Virus record (IMG/VR): IMGVR_UViG_3300047548_000369
Span: 1-21,844 of that record
Source: a virus
Length of the DNA: 21,844 bases
Reading direction: 5' to 3' (one strand)
Position numbers and translations under genes: made by a program. Within the stretch, counting starts at the first letter, position 1, and each line of letters begins with the position of its first letter. Shown here one piece after another: positions 6,391 to 12,461 of the stretch. Under the pieces are notes generated by a model. It was not told where the DNA came from and searched no databases. It worked only from the letters and a program-made list of their open reading frames with translations.

Positions 6391-6662
6391 GCACAGACAA
6401 TTACGCAAGCGAAGAAGACACCGCAGAACTGCTGCGAGTGGGCCAACTGCCAAAGCCTTTGCGACTCGCCGCTATGTTGGAAAAAACAATGCAGTGGCCG
6501 TTGCACGGTAAGTCTGCGGACTGCCTGCGCGAGATGTATGAGCTGCTGCAACGCTGCGAGAACGAGATGCGCTACGCAGGATTCGACAAGCTGGAAGCTG
6601 ACAACGTTGCGAAGAACGCCGTGTACGAGCAAGTGAAAGAGCTTTTGGAGAAGAGCACATGA
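6387..6662 (+). CDS. Acidic helical phage protein, function unknown
   Basis: This 91-residue, acidic, mainly helical protein begins MSTDNYASEEDTAELL and ends KELLEKST. I do not recognise it. Heptad-like leucines in the first 35 residues and near the C-terminus could support dimerisation. Two cysteines (C47, C57) are not arranged as a metal site. It is coupled by ATGA at both ends. Its last codons are one of the four junction repeats (6647-6662). Codon choice is GC-rich, like the two genes before it. Confidence 0.65.
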   Translation: MSTDNYASEEDTAELLRVGQLPKPLRLAAMLEKTMQWPLHGKSADCLREMYELLQRCENEMRYAGFDKLEADNVAKNAVYEQVKELLEKST

Positions 6663-6802
6663 CAGCTTCTGACTACTGCAAACAGTGCAATGCACCACAC
6701 GCTCCATCCATCAACGTACTCGCAAGATGTGGCACATGCGCTGTCATCAATGGGAAGTTGCCGCCAACAAAGTTTGTAGAAAAAGCAAAGGAAATTAAAT
6801 GA
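6659..6802 (+). CDS. 47-residue zinc-ribbon microprotein
   Basis: The frame runs from ATG 6659 (ATGA overlap, GGAG 8 bases before) to TGA 6800-6802. It encodes C7-x2-C10 and C24-x2-C27 separated by 13 residues, a classic four-cysteine zinc ribbon, followed by a basic tail (KFVEKAKEIK). It is the first of four such microproteins in about 830 bases. The function is unknown; likely uses are binding nucleic acid or a host enzyme. Four-base coupling on both sides supports it as a real gene despite its length. Confidence 0.65.
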   Translation: MTASDYCKQCNAPHAPSINVLARCGTCAVINGKLPPTKFVEKAKEIK

Positions 6803-6936
6803 GAAAAAGCCTGCACCTGACAACCGAGTTTTTCCCGCGCAAGTGGCCGTGCTTTGCTGTTGGATTTTTCTCCGGCGGCAACGAGTTTGTGTTGCACCTG
6901 TATTTAATCTGTTTTCGTATTCGATGGGGGTATTGA
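6799..6936 (+). CDS. 45-residue hydrophobic/aromatic microprotein
   Basis: The frame opens at ATG 6799 with a strong AAAGGAA 5 bases upstream and ends at TGA 6934-6936. The peptide is rich in Phe, Trp, Tyr and Arg: MRKSLHLTTEFFPRKWPCF, then a GFFSGGNEF turn, then LHLYLICFRIRWGY. Alternating hydrophobic and charged residues at the end suggest beta strands or one membrane-associated segment rather than a standard helix. I do not recognise a family. It is coupled by ATGA to the preceding zinc ribbon and is followed after 2 bases by the next gene. Confidence 0.6.
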   Translation: MRKSLHLTTEFFPRKWPCFAVGFFSGGNEFVLHLYLICFRIRWGY

Positions 6937-6938
6937 TT

Positions 6939-7124
6939 ATGAGCAAGATCAAAACCCAACATTGCGATCAGTGCAAACACGCCACCATGAGGGCGCTGCC
7001 TAAGCCAACGCTGATCTGCGCCATGCTGCACAAACCGCGCTTTTATGCGCCTGTGCACTGGCTAAGGGACTCTTGGGGCTGGAAGCGCAAGTGCGAAGAT
7101 TTTTTGGAGAAGAACAATGGATGA
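6939..7124 (+). CDS. 61-residue Cys/His microprotein
   Basis: ATG 6939 is preceded by GGGGG 8 bases upstream. The protein has C9-x2-C12-x-H14, C28 and C52, with aromatic residues between (HWLRDSWGWKRKC). This C-x2-C-x-H...C...C-x-[DE]-[FY] pattern resembles the second half of the larger protein at 676-1155, so both may carry the same small zinc fold. The function is unknown. It ends with LEKNNG, encoded by a junction repeat, and overlaps the next gene by 8 bases. Confidence 0.65.
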   Translation: MSKIKTQHCDQCKHATMRALPKPTLICAMLHKPRFYAPVHWLRDSWGWKRKCEDFLEKNNG

Positions 7125-7296
7125 CAAACCAATTTGTCCGCACTGCGGACACGTTGAGCCCGACGCTTGGGAGATTGACTTTGGCGGTTGCGATGGAGGC
7201 GCTGAAGTGACCTGCCACAGTTGTGGTGAAGACTATTTCTTGGAGCGCATTGTTTCGTTCTATTACAAGAGCGCCAAACTTAAGGAGAGCACATGA
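7117..7296 (+). CDS. 59-residue zinc-ribbon protein
   Basis: ATG 7117 gives a protein with C7-x2-C10-G-H12 and C33-x2-C36-G, two zinc knuckles of one ribbon resembling those of many phage 'restriction alleviation, Lar-like' proteins (start KPCPFCG, second knuckle V.C..CG). The spacing of 22 residues between knuckles and the following aromatic-acidic strand fit that layout, but the resemblance is weak and the role is inference. GGAG sits 7 bases before the start. A competing ATG at 7121 in another frame gives only 29 residues without motifs and was not chosen. Confidence 0.65.
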   Translation: MDDKPICPHCGHVEPDAWEIDFGGCDGGAEVTCHSCGEDYFLERIVSFYYKSAKLKEST

Positions 7297-7370
7297 CCTG
7301 GTGGATGTACCTTATCGGCATTGCTCACACGCTTGTTTATGTGTGGGCTTTTTGGAGCAAAAAGAAATGA
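7293..7370 (+). CDS. 25-residue membrane microprotein
   Basis: The reading frame from ATG 7293 to TGA 7368-7370 encodes MTWWMYLIGIAHTLVYVWAF followed by WSKKK: a single hydrophobic helix with a positive C-terminal end. It is joined to both neighbours by exact ATGA overlaps and has AAGGAG 6 bases upstream. At 25 residues it could be a fortuitous frame, but coupling, ribosome site and membrane-like composition all support translation. The function is unknown. Confidence 0.5.
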   Translation: MTWWMYLIGIAHTLVYVWAFWSKKK

Positions 7371-7486
7371 ACGAATGTAAACATCGATGGCTGCTGACAC
7401 CATCACCACATCGCACGCAATATCACTACCAATGCGCCAGGTGTGGCCAAGTCGCATGGACAGAGGTAAAGGAAAAGCAAACATGA
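7367..7486 (+). CDS. 39-residue zinc-finger microprotein
   Basis: ATG 7367 overlaps the previous stop (ATGA) and the frame ends at TGA 7484-7486, overlapping the glutaredoxin start. The residues MNEC4-K-H6-R-W, then C23-x2-C26-G-Q, form the pattern of a short phage zinc knuckle (E-C-x-H-x-W...Y-x-C-x-x-C-G), a type I know from many uncharacterised phage proteins of 40-60 residues. The function is unknown. It is one of the Cys-rich microprotein set between 6659 and 7486. Confidence 0.65.
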   Translation: MNECKHRWLLTPSPHRTQYHYQCARCGQVAWTEVKEKQT

Positions 7487-7716
7487 ACATCACGATATAC
7501 ACAAAGTCAGGCTGTCCAAACTGCGACACAGCCAAGGCGCTTTTGAAGGCCAAGGGACTGCAATATAGCGAGGTTGATGTCGAGGTGGGGGATCGCTTGG
7601 CAATACTGCTGAACAGTTATCCAGAGGTTCGGCAAATGCCTCAGATCTGGATCAACGATCAAAGGGTTGGTGGCTTGGCTGGCCTGCAAGCTGCACTTAA
7701 AAAGGTTGGGCTGTAA
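7483..7716 (+). CDS. Glutaredoxin
   Basis: This is a 77-residue protein with the complete small glutaredoxin/NrdH layout: strand NITIYTK, active-site C11-P-N-C14, a YSEVDVE second strand, the cis-proline loop Q-M-P53-Q-I-W, and R-V-G-G before the last helix. It reduces disulphides using glutathione or a thioredoxin-reductase-type donor. In phages it usually supplies electrons to ribonucleotide reductase, but no reductase gene is in this window. The start at 7483 is set by ATGA and AAAGGA upstream; a longer in-frame start at 7387 would lie within the zinc-finger gene. Confidence 0.88.
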   Translation: MNITIYTKSGCPNCDTAKALLKAKGLQYSEVDVEVGDRLAILLNSYPEVRQMPQIWINDQRVGGLAGLQAALKKVGL

Positions 7717-7718
7717 AC

Positions 7719-7994
7719 ATGATCGACACCTATTTCGACCGTGCATCTTGGCCCACCTGGATGACCCTAAATCAGCAGTCGCCGCATTGGGAAGATCCCC
7801 GATATTTTGACCATCAGCTTTATTCGACCATGATCGCCCGCAATGTGGCCGAGGCCAAAGCCAATGTGCGCAGCCTGATTAACAACAGGGTGTCTTGGCA
7901 TCGCGTTGAGATCGGCAATGGAATCACCTTGGGTGATCCCGAGAGCGTATTCAAGCCCGATGGCACATTCAAAACAGAATGGAAATTTTCATGA
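7719..7994 (+). CDS. Phage protein, function unknown
   Basis: This is a 91-residue protein I do not recognise. It is rich in Trp (W11, W14, W24) and ends with a beta-like stretch (VEIGNGITLGDPESVFKPDG). The central part is a helix (TMIARNVAEAKANVRSLINN). No cysteines, signal or membrane segment are seen. It starts 2 bases after the glutaredoxin stop, without an obvious close ribosome site, so it probably depends on coupling. It ends in an ATGA overlap with the next gene. Context places it at the entry to the DNA-handling block. Confidence 0.65.
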   Translation: MIDTYFDRASWPTWMTLNQQSPHWEDPRYFDHQLYSTMIARNVAEAKANVRSLINNRVSWHRVEIGNGITLGDPESVFKPDGTFKTEWKFS

Positions 7995-8164
7995 CCAACA
8001 CCGACAAACTGCCTGCGCTGTCTCGCAAGATGGCGCACGAACTCTCAAACCTGCTGTATCTGACAAAAGATGATTTCTTTCATGCTGACCAATGGCAAGC
8101 GGCCATGGCTGCACTCGACAATTATTTGAACGAACTAAACAAGGATAAATATGACAAACCCTGA
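7991..8164 (+). CDS. Small helical phage protein, function unknown
   Basis: This is a 57-residue protein starting MTNTDKLPALSRKMAHEL, all helical by appearance, with a basic and acidic mix and no metal-binding cysteines. The start at 7991 is fixed by the ATGA overlap with the previous stop. Its 3' end overlaps the DUF2800 gene by 14 bases, and the ribosome site for that gene (AAGGA) lies inside it. The two may act together, but the family is unknown to me. Confidence 0.62.
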   Translation: MTNTDKLPALSRKMAHELSNLLYLTKDDFFHADQWQAAMAALDNYLNELNKDKYDKP

Positions 8165-9158
8165 CCACGCCCAGCGCCAGCACGCCCGAATGAGTGCCAG
8201 CAAGATTTCCAGGGTGGCTGTCTGCCCTGGGTCACTGCTGGCCGAGGAAGGGCTGCCAAATAGCACCAGTGAGGCTGCCCAGCGAGGCACTGACATTCAT
8301 GAGATCGCCGAGCAGATACTGCGCCAGCAGCCTGTGACTGGTGTTGATGCCGAAATGATCGCCATCGCGCAAAAGTATGTCACCACGGCCATGGAGCAAA
8401 CAGCCCACGCCAAGAAACACTACATCGAGTTGGATGTGACCGAGGCGCTGAAAACCATCCACGAATCGCTCGGTGGCACTGCTGACCTGATCGCCATCGG
8501 TGGTGGCATCATGACTGTGTGCGACCTCAAGACTGGCCGCATCGAGGTGTCGCCCGAAAACAATTTGCAGTTGATGACCTATGCGCTCGGCGCTGCCATT
8601 GCCCTGAATGCACCGCCGACAGTGACTGTGCGCTTGGCCATCTATCAGCCCGATCATGGTGGCTGGCGTGAATGGTCATGCACTTATGCAGATCTGATGG
8701 CCTGGAAGGAAAAACTGCGCGATCTGGCAGTGGCTGCACATGAACCCAATGCGCCAAGGAACCCCGATCAGGATGCCTGCAAGTATTGCCGCGCCAAAAC
8801 CCAATGCGATGCCCTGCGCAATGTGGCCGTGAATGCGGCCAAACAGGAATTCGCTTTGGGCATCACGCCTCAGCAACTGGAAGATGCCGCCCTGTGCAGC
8901 ACATGGGCAGACGCTGTGCAAGATGCGGCCAAAAAGCAACTGGCCGATCAGCCCGAGTCGATCAAGGGCTGGGCCATGAAGCCTGGTGCGCGAATGACCA
9001 AATTCAAAGATGAAAAGATGGTGGCCGAATTGTTCAAGGGCAAGCCTGAGGCATTCAGTCTGAAGTCGGCCAGCGCCATCCTGAAATTGGGTCTGGAAGT
9101 GCCAGAGGCCATGATCGAGGAAACCCGCAAGGCTGCATCACTGGTGAAGATCAAATGA
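8151..9158 (+). CDS. DUF2800 protein, Cas4/RecB-like iron-sulphur nuclease
   Basis: This is a 335-residue protein. HARMSASKISRVAVCPGS at 11-28 and RGTDIHEIAE at 45-54 are the DUF2800 signature. The nuclease core of the PD-(D/E)XK/RecB type is visible: H50, the GTAD112 strand, D125-L-K127-T-G and Q140. C25 together with C210-x2-C213-x5-C219 makes the four-cysteine iron-sulphur cluster known from Cas4 and AddB. It probably digests or processes DNA ends for recombination or replication. In phages this family commonly sits with DUF2815 and an SNF2-type helicase, as here. AAGGA precedes the start by 5-6 bases. It overlaps the next gene by ATGA. Confidence 0.85.
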   Translation: MTNPDHAQRQHARMSASKISRVAVCPGSLLAEEGLPNSTSEAAQRGTDIHEIAEQILRQQPVTGVDAEMIAIAQKYVTTAMEQTAHAKKHYIELDVTEALKTIHESLGGTADLIAIGGGIMTVCDLKTGRIEVSPENNLQLMTYALGAAIALNAPPTVTVRLAIYQPDHGGWREWSCTYADLMAWKEKLRDLAVAAHEPNAPRNPDQDACKYCRAKTQCDALRNVAVNAAKQEFALGITPQQLEDAALCSTWADAVQDAAKKQLADQPESIKGWAMKPGARMTKFKDEKMVAELFKGKPEAFSLKSASAILKLGLEVPEAMIEETRKAASLVKIK

Positions 9159-9820
9159 CCCCGCTGATTCAAAAAGCCGTGCGTTATGCACCAGAGCCTG
9201 AAACAGCTTTGTGGTTTGATGTCGGTCAAATGCAAAGTACTTTGTCAACAAAAGTACCAGCCGAATTTTTGATGAATCTGCCATCAAAACGCACTGGAAT
9301 TGCTGGGCTTGATACATCAGGCAAAGACTTCATGTTGATGCTTGCCAAAGGCGATCAATCGGTGACTGTAAGCGGGTGTTCAATGTATCACGGGGGTAAG
9401 TATTTTCCACCATATGCTTACATTGCTACCGATGATGGTTTTAAGGTTTATCGTCAAGATAAGCAGATCAAATTGGATGATGTGAAGCCAGTTCATCGCA
9501 TGGTTCTTGCAGTGCTCATCAAACTAGCACAATATTCTGCTGGTTATCAGGCAATACCAAAAAGAACATTTATCAATCAAAAAAGAAATGCCAAAGGAAA
9601 GCCTGCATTGACATTCGACTGGCACACAGTTGTTATTGAGCAGCCAAAACAAAAAAATGATTCGCAAGGTGGTACTCACGCAAGCCCAAGAAGGCATCAG
9701 GTAAGAGGCCATTGGCGTACATATAAATCAGGTAAAAAAGGCTGGGTCAAAGAGTGCTGGAAGGGTGATGCAAGTAAGGGTGCTGTTTTTAAAGACTATA
9801 AATTGAGAGATCAAAATTGA
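9155..9820 (+). CDS. Unknown protein inserted in the recombination block
   Basis: This 221-residue protein lies between the nuclease and the helicase. Residues 1-125 are mixed alpha/beta without known motifs. Residues 170-218 contain HASPRRHQVRGHWRTYKSGKKGWVK and a GDASKGAVFKDY ending. That text (HASPR..R.GH.R, W.....GD.SKG...KDY) recurs in uncharacterised phage and plasmid proteins. It is strongly basic at the C-terminus, so nucleic-acid binding is plausible. The codons are clearly more A/T-rich than in both neighbours, suggesting separate acquisition. Both junctions are four-base overlaps (ATGA, TTGA), so it is fully integrated into the operon. It carries a palindrome at 9237-9257. Confidence 0.65.
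   Translation: MTPLIQKAVRYAPEPETALWFDVGQMQSTLSTKVPAEFLMNLPSKRTGIAGLDTSGKDFMLMLAKGDQSVTVSGCSMYHGGKYFPPYAYIATDDGFKVYRQDKQIKLDDVKPVHRMVLAVLIKLAQYSAGYQAIPKRTFINQKRNAKGKPALTFDWHTVVIEQPKQKNDSQGGTHASPRRHQVRGHWRTYKSGKKGWVKECWKGDASKGAVFKDYKLRDQN
9237..9257. repeat. Palindrome containing TTGTCAACAA inside a gene
   Basis: The arms GTACTTT (9237-9243) and AAAGTAC (9251-9257) are perfect reverse complements around GTCAACA. The centre TTGTCAACAA is shared with the two exact operators at 4479-4493 and 11072-11086. It could be a weak internal binding site of the same regulator, or chance. Confidence 0.35.
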
Positions 9821-11049
9821 CTGCATTGACCCTCTATCCCCACCAACAAACAGCCCGCGATTTTCTGCTGACCCGCAAACGCTGCATTCTCGCTGACAGT
9901 CCAAGGGTGGGGAAGACCCTCGCGGCTGTGGCAGCCGCCATGCAGCACCTGCCCGTGCTGGTGGTTTGCCCTGCTGTGGCCAAACCCGTTTGGCAAAAGG
10001 CATTCAAACATTTTGGCATCGATGCTGTGATCGTCAATGGCCGCGAGATGGCCGCAGGCTGTGTGCCAGGTGGTGCGCTGATCGTCAATTACGATTTGCT
10101 GCCCTACATGACCGCAATGCAGGGATGGCAAACGCTGGTGATCGATGAGGCCCACCGCATCAAGACACCCACCGCCAAACGCACCAAAGCGGCCATGAAG
10201 CTGATGAAAGCCACGCCCAATGTGTTTGCACTGTCGGGCACGCCTGTGCCAAACAGACCCATCGAGATCTGGCCGCTGCTGCACGGTCTGGGCATTTACA
10301 AAGGGTCTTGGATCAAGTTTGCTTATCGATACGCCAAGGCATGGCAATCGCCTTGGGGCTTTGATGTGTCAGGGGCCAGCAACTTGCCCGAACTCAAAAA
10401 AGCACTGGCCCCCCATGTTTTACGCCGCACAAGGGCTGATGTTTTCCAAAACTATCAGCAGCCAGTCATCAGCATGATCGAGTTGGATCTGCCCATCGAC
10501 CGCAGGGAAAAACAATTCGATGCCGAGGTGCTGGTGCAAAACCCCAACCTGATCCTGGCGCTCGATGGCCTGTCAGAGATCATGCGCGAGGGAGGCATCA
10601 GGAAAGTGCCTCTGGCGCTGGATTTCATCAAAGGCAAGCTGGACGATGACCCATCAGAATCGCTGGTGGTCTTTGCCTGGCACAAAGATGTGGCCGCCAT
10701 GCTGCACGATGGCCTCAAGGATTATCAGCCTGTCATGGTTACTGGTGAAACCCCAGCAGCAGATCGGCAAAAGCACATCGACGCATTTCAATCAGGCGAG
10801 GCCAAGGTCATCATCGGCAACATCGCCACGCTGTCTGAGGGTGTTGATCTGTCCAGGTCATCCACCGTGATCTTTGTCGAGGCGACATGGGCCACCAGTG
10901 CATTTGAGCAAGCATCTGCCAGGGTTGAAAACATCCAGAAATTTGGCATCGCGCCTGCTGTGTATATCCTGACCACGCGCAACAGCTTGGACCACACGAT
11001 CTTGGGCAAAGTGCTCAAAAAACTGGACATCATCGAACAGATCCTGTGA
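9817..11049 (+). CDS. SNF2-type DEAH helicase/translocase
   Basis: This is a 410-residue protein with a TTG start overlapping the previous stop as TTGA. Motifs in order: Q-like LYPHQ 6-10, Walker A DSPRVGKT 27-34, DEAH 110-113, SGTP 140-143, then the second RecA lobe with VVFAWHKDVAAML, VTGETP, the FQSGEAKVIIGNI strand, LSEGVDL and the motif VI region QASARVENIQK. This is the compact SNF2-like helicase of phages, an ATP-driven DNA translocase used in replication or recombination. The usual second arginine of motif VI (Q-x-x-x-R-x-x-R) is replaced by Asn. It follows the nuclease and precedes the ssDNA-binding gene, completing a coherent block. Confidence 0.87.
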   Translation: MTALTLYPHQQTARDFLLTRKRCILADSPRVGKTLAAVAAAMQHLPVLVVCPAVAKPVWQKAFKHFGIDAVIVNGREMAAGCVPGGALIVNYDLLPYMTAMQGWQTLVIDEAHRIKTPTAKRTKAAMKLMKATPNVFALSGTPVPNRPIEIWPLLHGLGIYKGSWIKFAYRYAKAWQSPWGFDVSGASNLPELKKALAPHVLRRTRADVFQNYQQPVISMIELDLPIDRREKQFDAEVLVQNPNLILALDGLSEIMREGGIRKVPLALDFIKGKLDDDPSESLVVFAWHKDVAAMLHDGLKDYQPVMVTGETPAADRQKHIDAFQSGEAKVIIGNIATLSEGVDLSRSSTVIFVEATWATSAFEQASARVENIQKFGIAPAVYILTTRNSLDHTILGKVLKKLDIIEQIL

Positions 11050-11071
11050 TCTGTGGTATGCTGTAGCATGA

Positions 11072-11086
11072 TTTGTTGTCAACAAG
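11072..11086. promoter_or_regulatory. Candidate operator, copy 2 (TTTGTTGTCAACAAG)
   Basis: This is an exact copy of the 15-base palindrome at 4479-4493, located in the 73-base gap between the helicase stop and the DUF2815 start. It is again flanked by short CAT/ATG repeats (CATG 11067-11070, TCATA 11087-11091). An inverted repeat ATGCT-GT-AGCAT (11058-11069) lies next to it. AT-rich CATATTTAAAC follows and may be part of a promoter. Exact conservation between the only two sizeable intergenic gaps in the first 8 kb of this operon implies one regulator. Confidence 0.68.
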
Positions 11087-11122
11087 TCATATTTAAACCT
11101 CTAAACCGTAAGGAACCGAAAA

Positions 11123-11701
11123 ATGTCAACACGATTTGTAACCGGGAAAGTCCGTTTGTCTTATGCCAAGATCATGCGTCCAGGCAAAAACGAAATGAAT
11201 GGCAAGAATGAATATTCTGCTGTCGTGCTTGTGCCCAAGACCGACACAGACACGATCAATGGCCTCATGGCTGCGGCCAAGGCTGCCATTGACAAGAAGT
11301 TTGGTGGCACGCCGCCCAAGGGCTTGAAAAACCCATTGCGCGATGGCGACACATTCATCAAGGATGATGGCAGCCCAATGGGTGCTGAATACAAAGGCCA
11401 TTTGTTCTTCAACTGCAAGATCGATGCTGACCGAAACAAGCCATCGATCATCGACATCAATGGCCGCGAACTGATCGATCCTGATGCTGTGGTGTCTGGT
11501 GATTACGTCAAATTGTCAGTCAATGCTTATGCTTACGATGCTGTCGGCAATAAGGGTGTGGCCTTTGGCCTGAATAATGTCTTGCTGGTGGCCAAGGGTG
11601 ATCCACTTGGCGCACCTCGCATGAGTGCAGCCGATGAATTCGGCATCGGTGGTGGTGGCGCTCAGGCCCCCGCAGTGGCCGATGATGACAATTGGGCTTG
11701 A
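11123..11701 (+). CDS. DUF2815 ssDNA-binding protein
   Basis: This is a 192-residue protein. The opening VTGKVRLSYAKIMRPGKNEMNGKNEYSAVVLVPK, the repeated GLMAAAKAAIDKKFG helix and the HLFFNCKIDADRNKPSIID stretch are the DUF2815 family, phage single-stranded DNA-binding proteins with an OB-like fold. The end is Gly-rich and then acidic (AVADDDNWA), a tail like that through which ssDNA-binding proteins contact partners. It likely coats single strands made by the helicase and nuclease just upstream. It has its own leader: TAAGGA upstream of ATG, and a palindromic operator 36 bases further up, so it may be transcribed separately at high level. Confidence 0.87.
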   Translation: MSTRFVTGKVRLSYAKIMRPGKNEMNGKNEYSAVVLVPKTDTDTINGLMAAAKAAIDKKFGGTPPKGLKNPLRDGDTFIKDDGSPMGAEYKGHLFFNCKIDADRNKPSIIDINGRELIDPDAVVSGDYVKLSVNAYAYDAVGNKGVAFGLNNVLLVAKGDPLGAPRMSAADEFGIGGGGAQAPAVADDDNWA

Positions 11702-11784
11702 TCGAATCACCCCGCAAGTCTTGGACACGCAGACTCTAAAGTGATGTGGGAGCAGGTGGAAGCCCTGCGCCTCAAAGGACAAAC

Positions 11785-11931
11785 ATGAACCAAGAAACAA
11801 AAACCAAATACATGAACATCAGGATTCCACCAACCTTGCTGGATGCCCTGAAAAAAGAAGCCGAGCAAAACACACGCACAGTGGCCTCGCAAGTGCTGCA
11901 TATTCTCAAAACCCATTTCAATCAAAAATGA
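11785..11931 (+). CDS. Ribbon-helix-helix DNA-binding protein
   Basis: This is a 48-residue protein of the Arc/CopG type: strand KYMNIRIPP, helix LLDALKKEAEQN, turn TRTV, helix ASQVLHILKTHF. Such proteins dimerise through the strand, which then sits in the DNA major groove. AAAGGA lies a few bases before ATG 11785. It could be an Arc-like regulator of this operon and is a second candidate, besides the HTH protein at 4258-4437, for binding the TTTGTTGTCAACAAG palindromes. The 83 bases before it hold no convincing gene. It overlaps the following gene by ATGA. Confidence 0.82.
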   Translation: MNQETKTKYMNIRIPPTLLDALKKEAEQNTRTVASQVLHILKTHFNQK

Positions 11932-12461
11932 CCGATTCCCAAAAACGAAAAAAACGAACAATCACGATTCAAACGATTGAAAGCCTCATGCAGCGCACCA
12001 GTGTTGAAGGCGACTGCATCGAATGGTCTGGTTATGTTTATGCTGGCAATAATCCCCAGGTAAGTCACGCTGGAAAGATGGTCGCAGTTCGCAAGTTGGT
12101 GATGTTGCTCAATGAGCGCAAAGTGCCTGCTCGGGCATATTACAAAACCACATGCGGCAATGATTTGTGCGTCAGGCTTGAACACATAAAAGTTGTGGAC
12201 CATAAAAAGCACATGCTGATGATGGCAAAAAATGTTCGGCATAACGCACCAACCAGGATCGCAAAACTGCAAGCCGCAGCCATTGGCCGCCGCAAACTGT
12301 CTGATGACCAGGTAAATGAAATCGTCATGTCTGCTGGGTCTAGCAGAGAATTGGCCATTGAGTATGGAGTCAGTAAAAGCACGATTGCAAAAATCAAAGG
12401 TTATCGTGCCAGGCGCGTTGTCAGTACCAGCTTGAACCCGTTTGTGGGCTTGATGCGATGA
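11928..12461 (+). CDS. HNH-like zinc domain fused to helix-turn-helix, probably not a nuclease
   Basis: This is a 177-residue protein. C30-I-E-W-S-G-Y, then C76-G-N-D-L-C81-V-R-L-E-H86 correspond to the WEWTG...H-x-C-D-N-P-L-C-V-N-P-E-H text of phage HNH homing-type nucleases. The zinc ligands are kept, but the histidine normally two residues before the first C (the metal-activating His) is replaced: YYKTTC. Residues 124-158 form a helix-turn-helix (LSDDQVNEIVMSAG-SSRELAIEYGV-SKSTIAKIKGYR). It may therefore be a DNA-binding regulator derived from a homing nuclease rather than an active enzyme. It is coupled by ATGA at both ends. Confidence 0.72.
   Translation: MTDSQKRKKRTITIQTIESLMQRTSVEGDCIEWSGYVYAGNNPQVSHAGKMVAVRKLVMLLNERKVPARAYYKTTCGNDLCVRLEHIKVVDHKKHMLMMAKNVRHNAPTRIAKLQAAAIGRRKLSDDQVNEIVMSAGSSRELAIEYGVSKSTIAKIKGYRARRVVSTSLNPFVGLMR

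Larger units (their letters stand above)
5711..7296 (+). repeat. Repeated gene-junction sequence GGAGAAGARCACATGA
   Basis: Nearly the same sequence forms four gene borders: 5711-5726 (GGAGAAGAACACATGA), 6647-6662 (GGAGAAGAGCACATGA), 7106-7124 (GGAGAAGAACAATGGATGA) and 7284-7296 (GGAGAGCACATGA). Each encodes the tail of the upstream protein (EKNT, EKST, EKNN, KEST), the ribosome site GGAG, and the start of the next gene. The intervening genes are unrelated to each other. Shared borders of this sort could serve as short homologies for swapping whole cassettes, or merely reflect selection on ribosome sites. Confidence 0.6.

Noticed and set aside
7121-7210. Alternative ATGA-coupled frame of 29 residues starting at 7121.
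   Set aside because: The overlapping frame from 7117 has a good ribosome site and two zinc knuckles; the alternative has no motifs.
11744-11788. A 14-residue frame (MWEQVEALRLKGQT) with an ATGA overlap to the ribbon-helix-helix gene.
   Set aside because: No good ribosome site, very short and without recognisable features; coupling alone is not enough.
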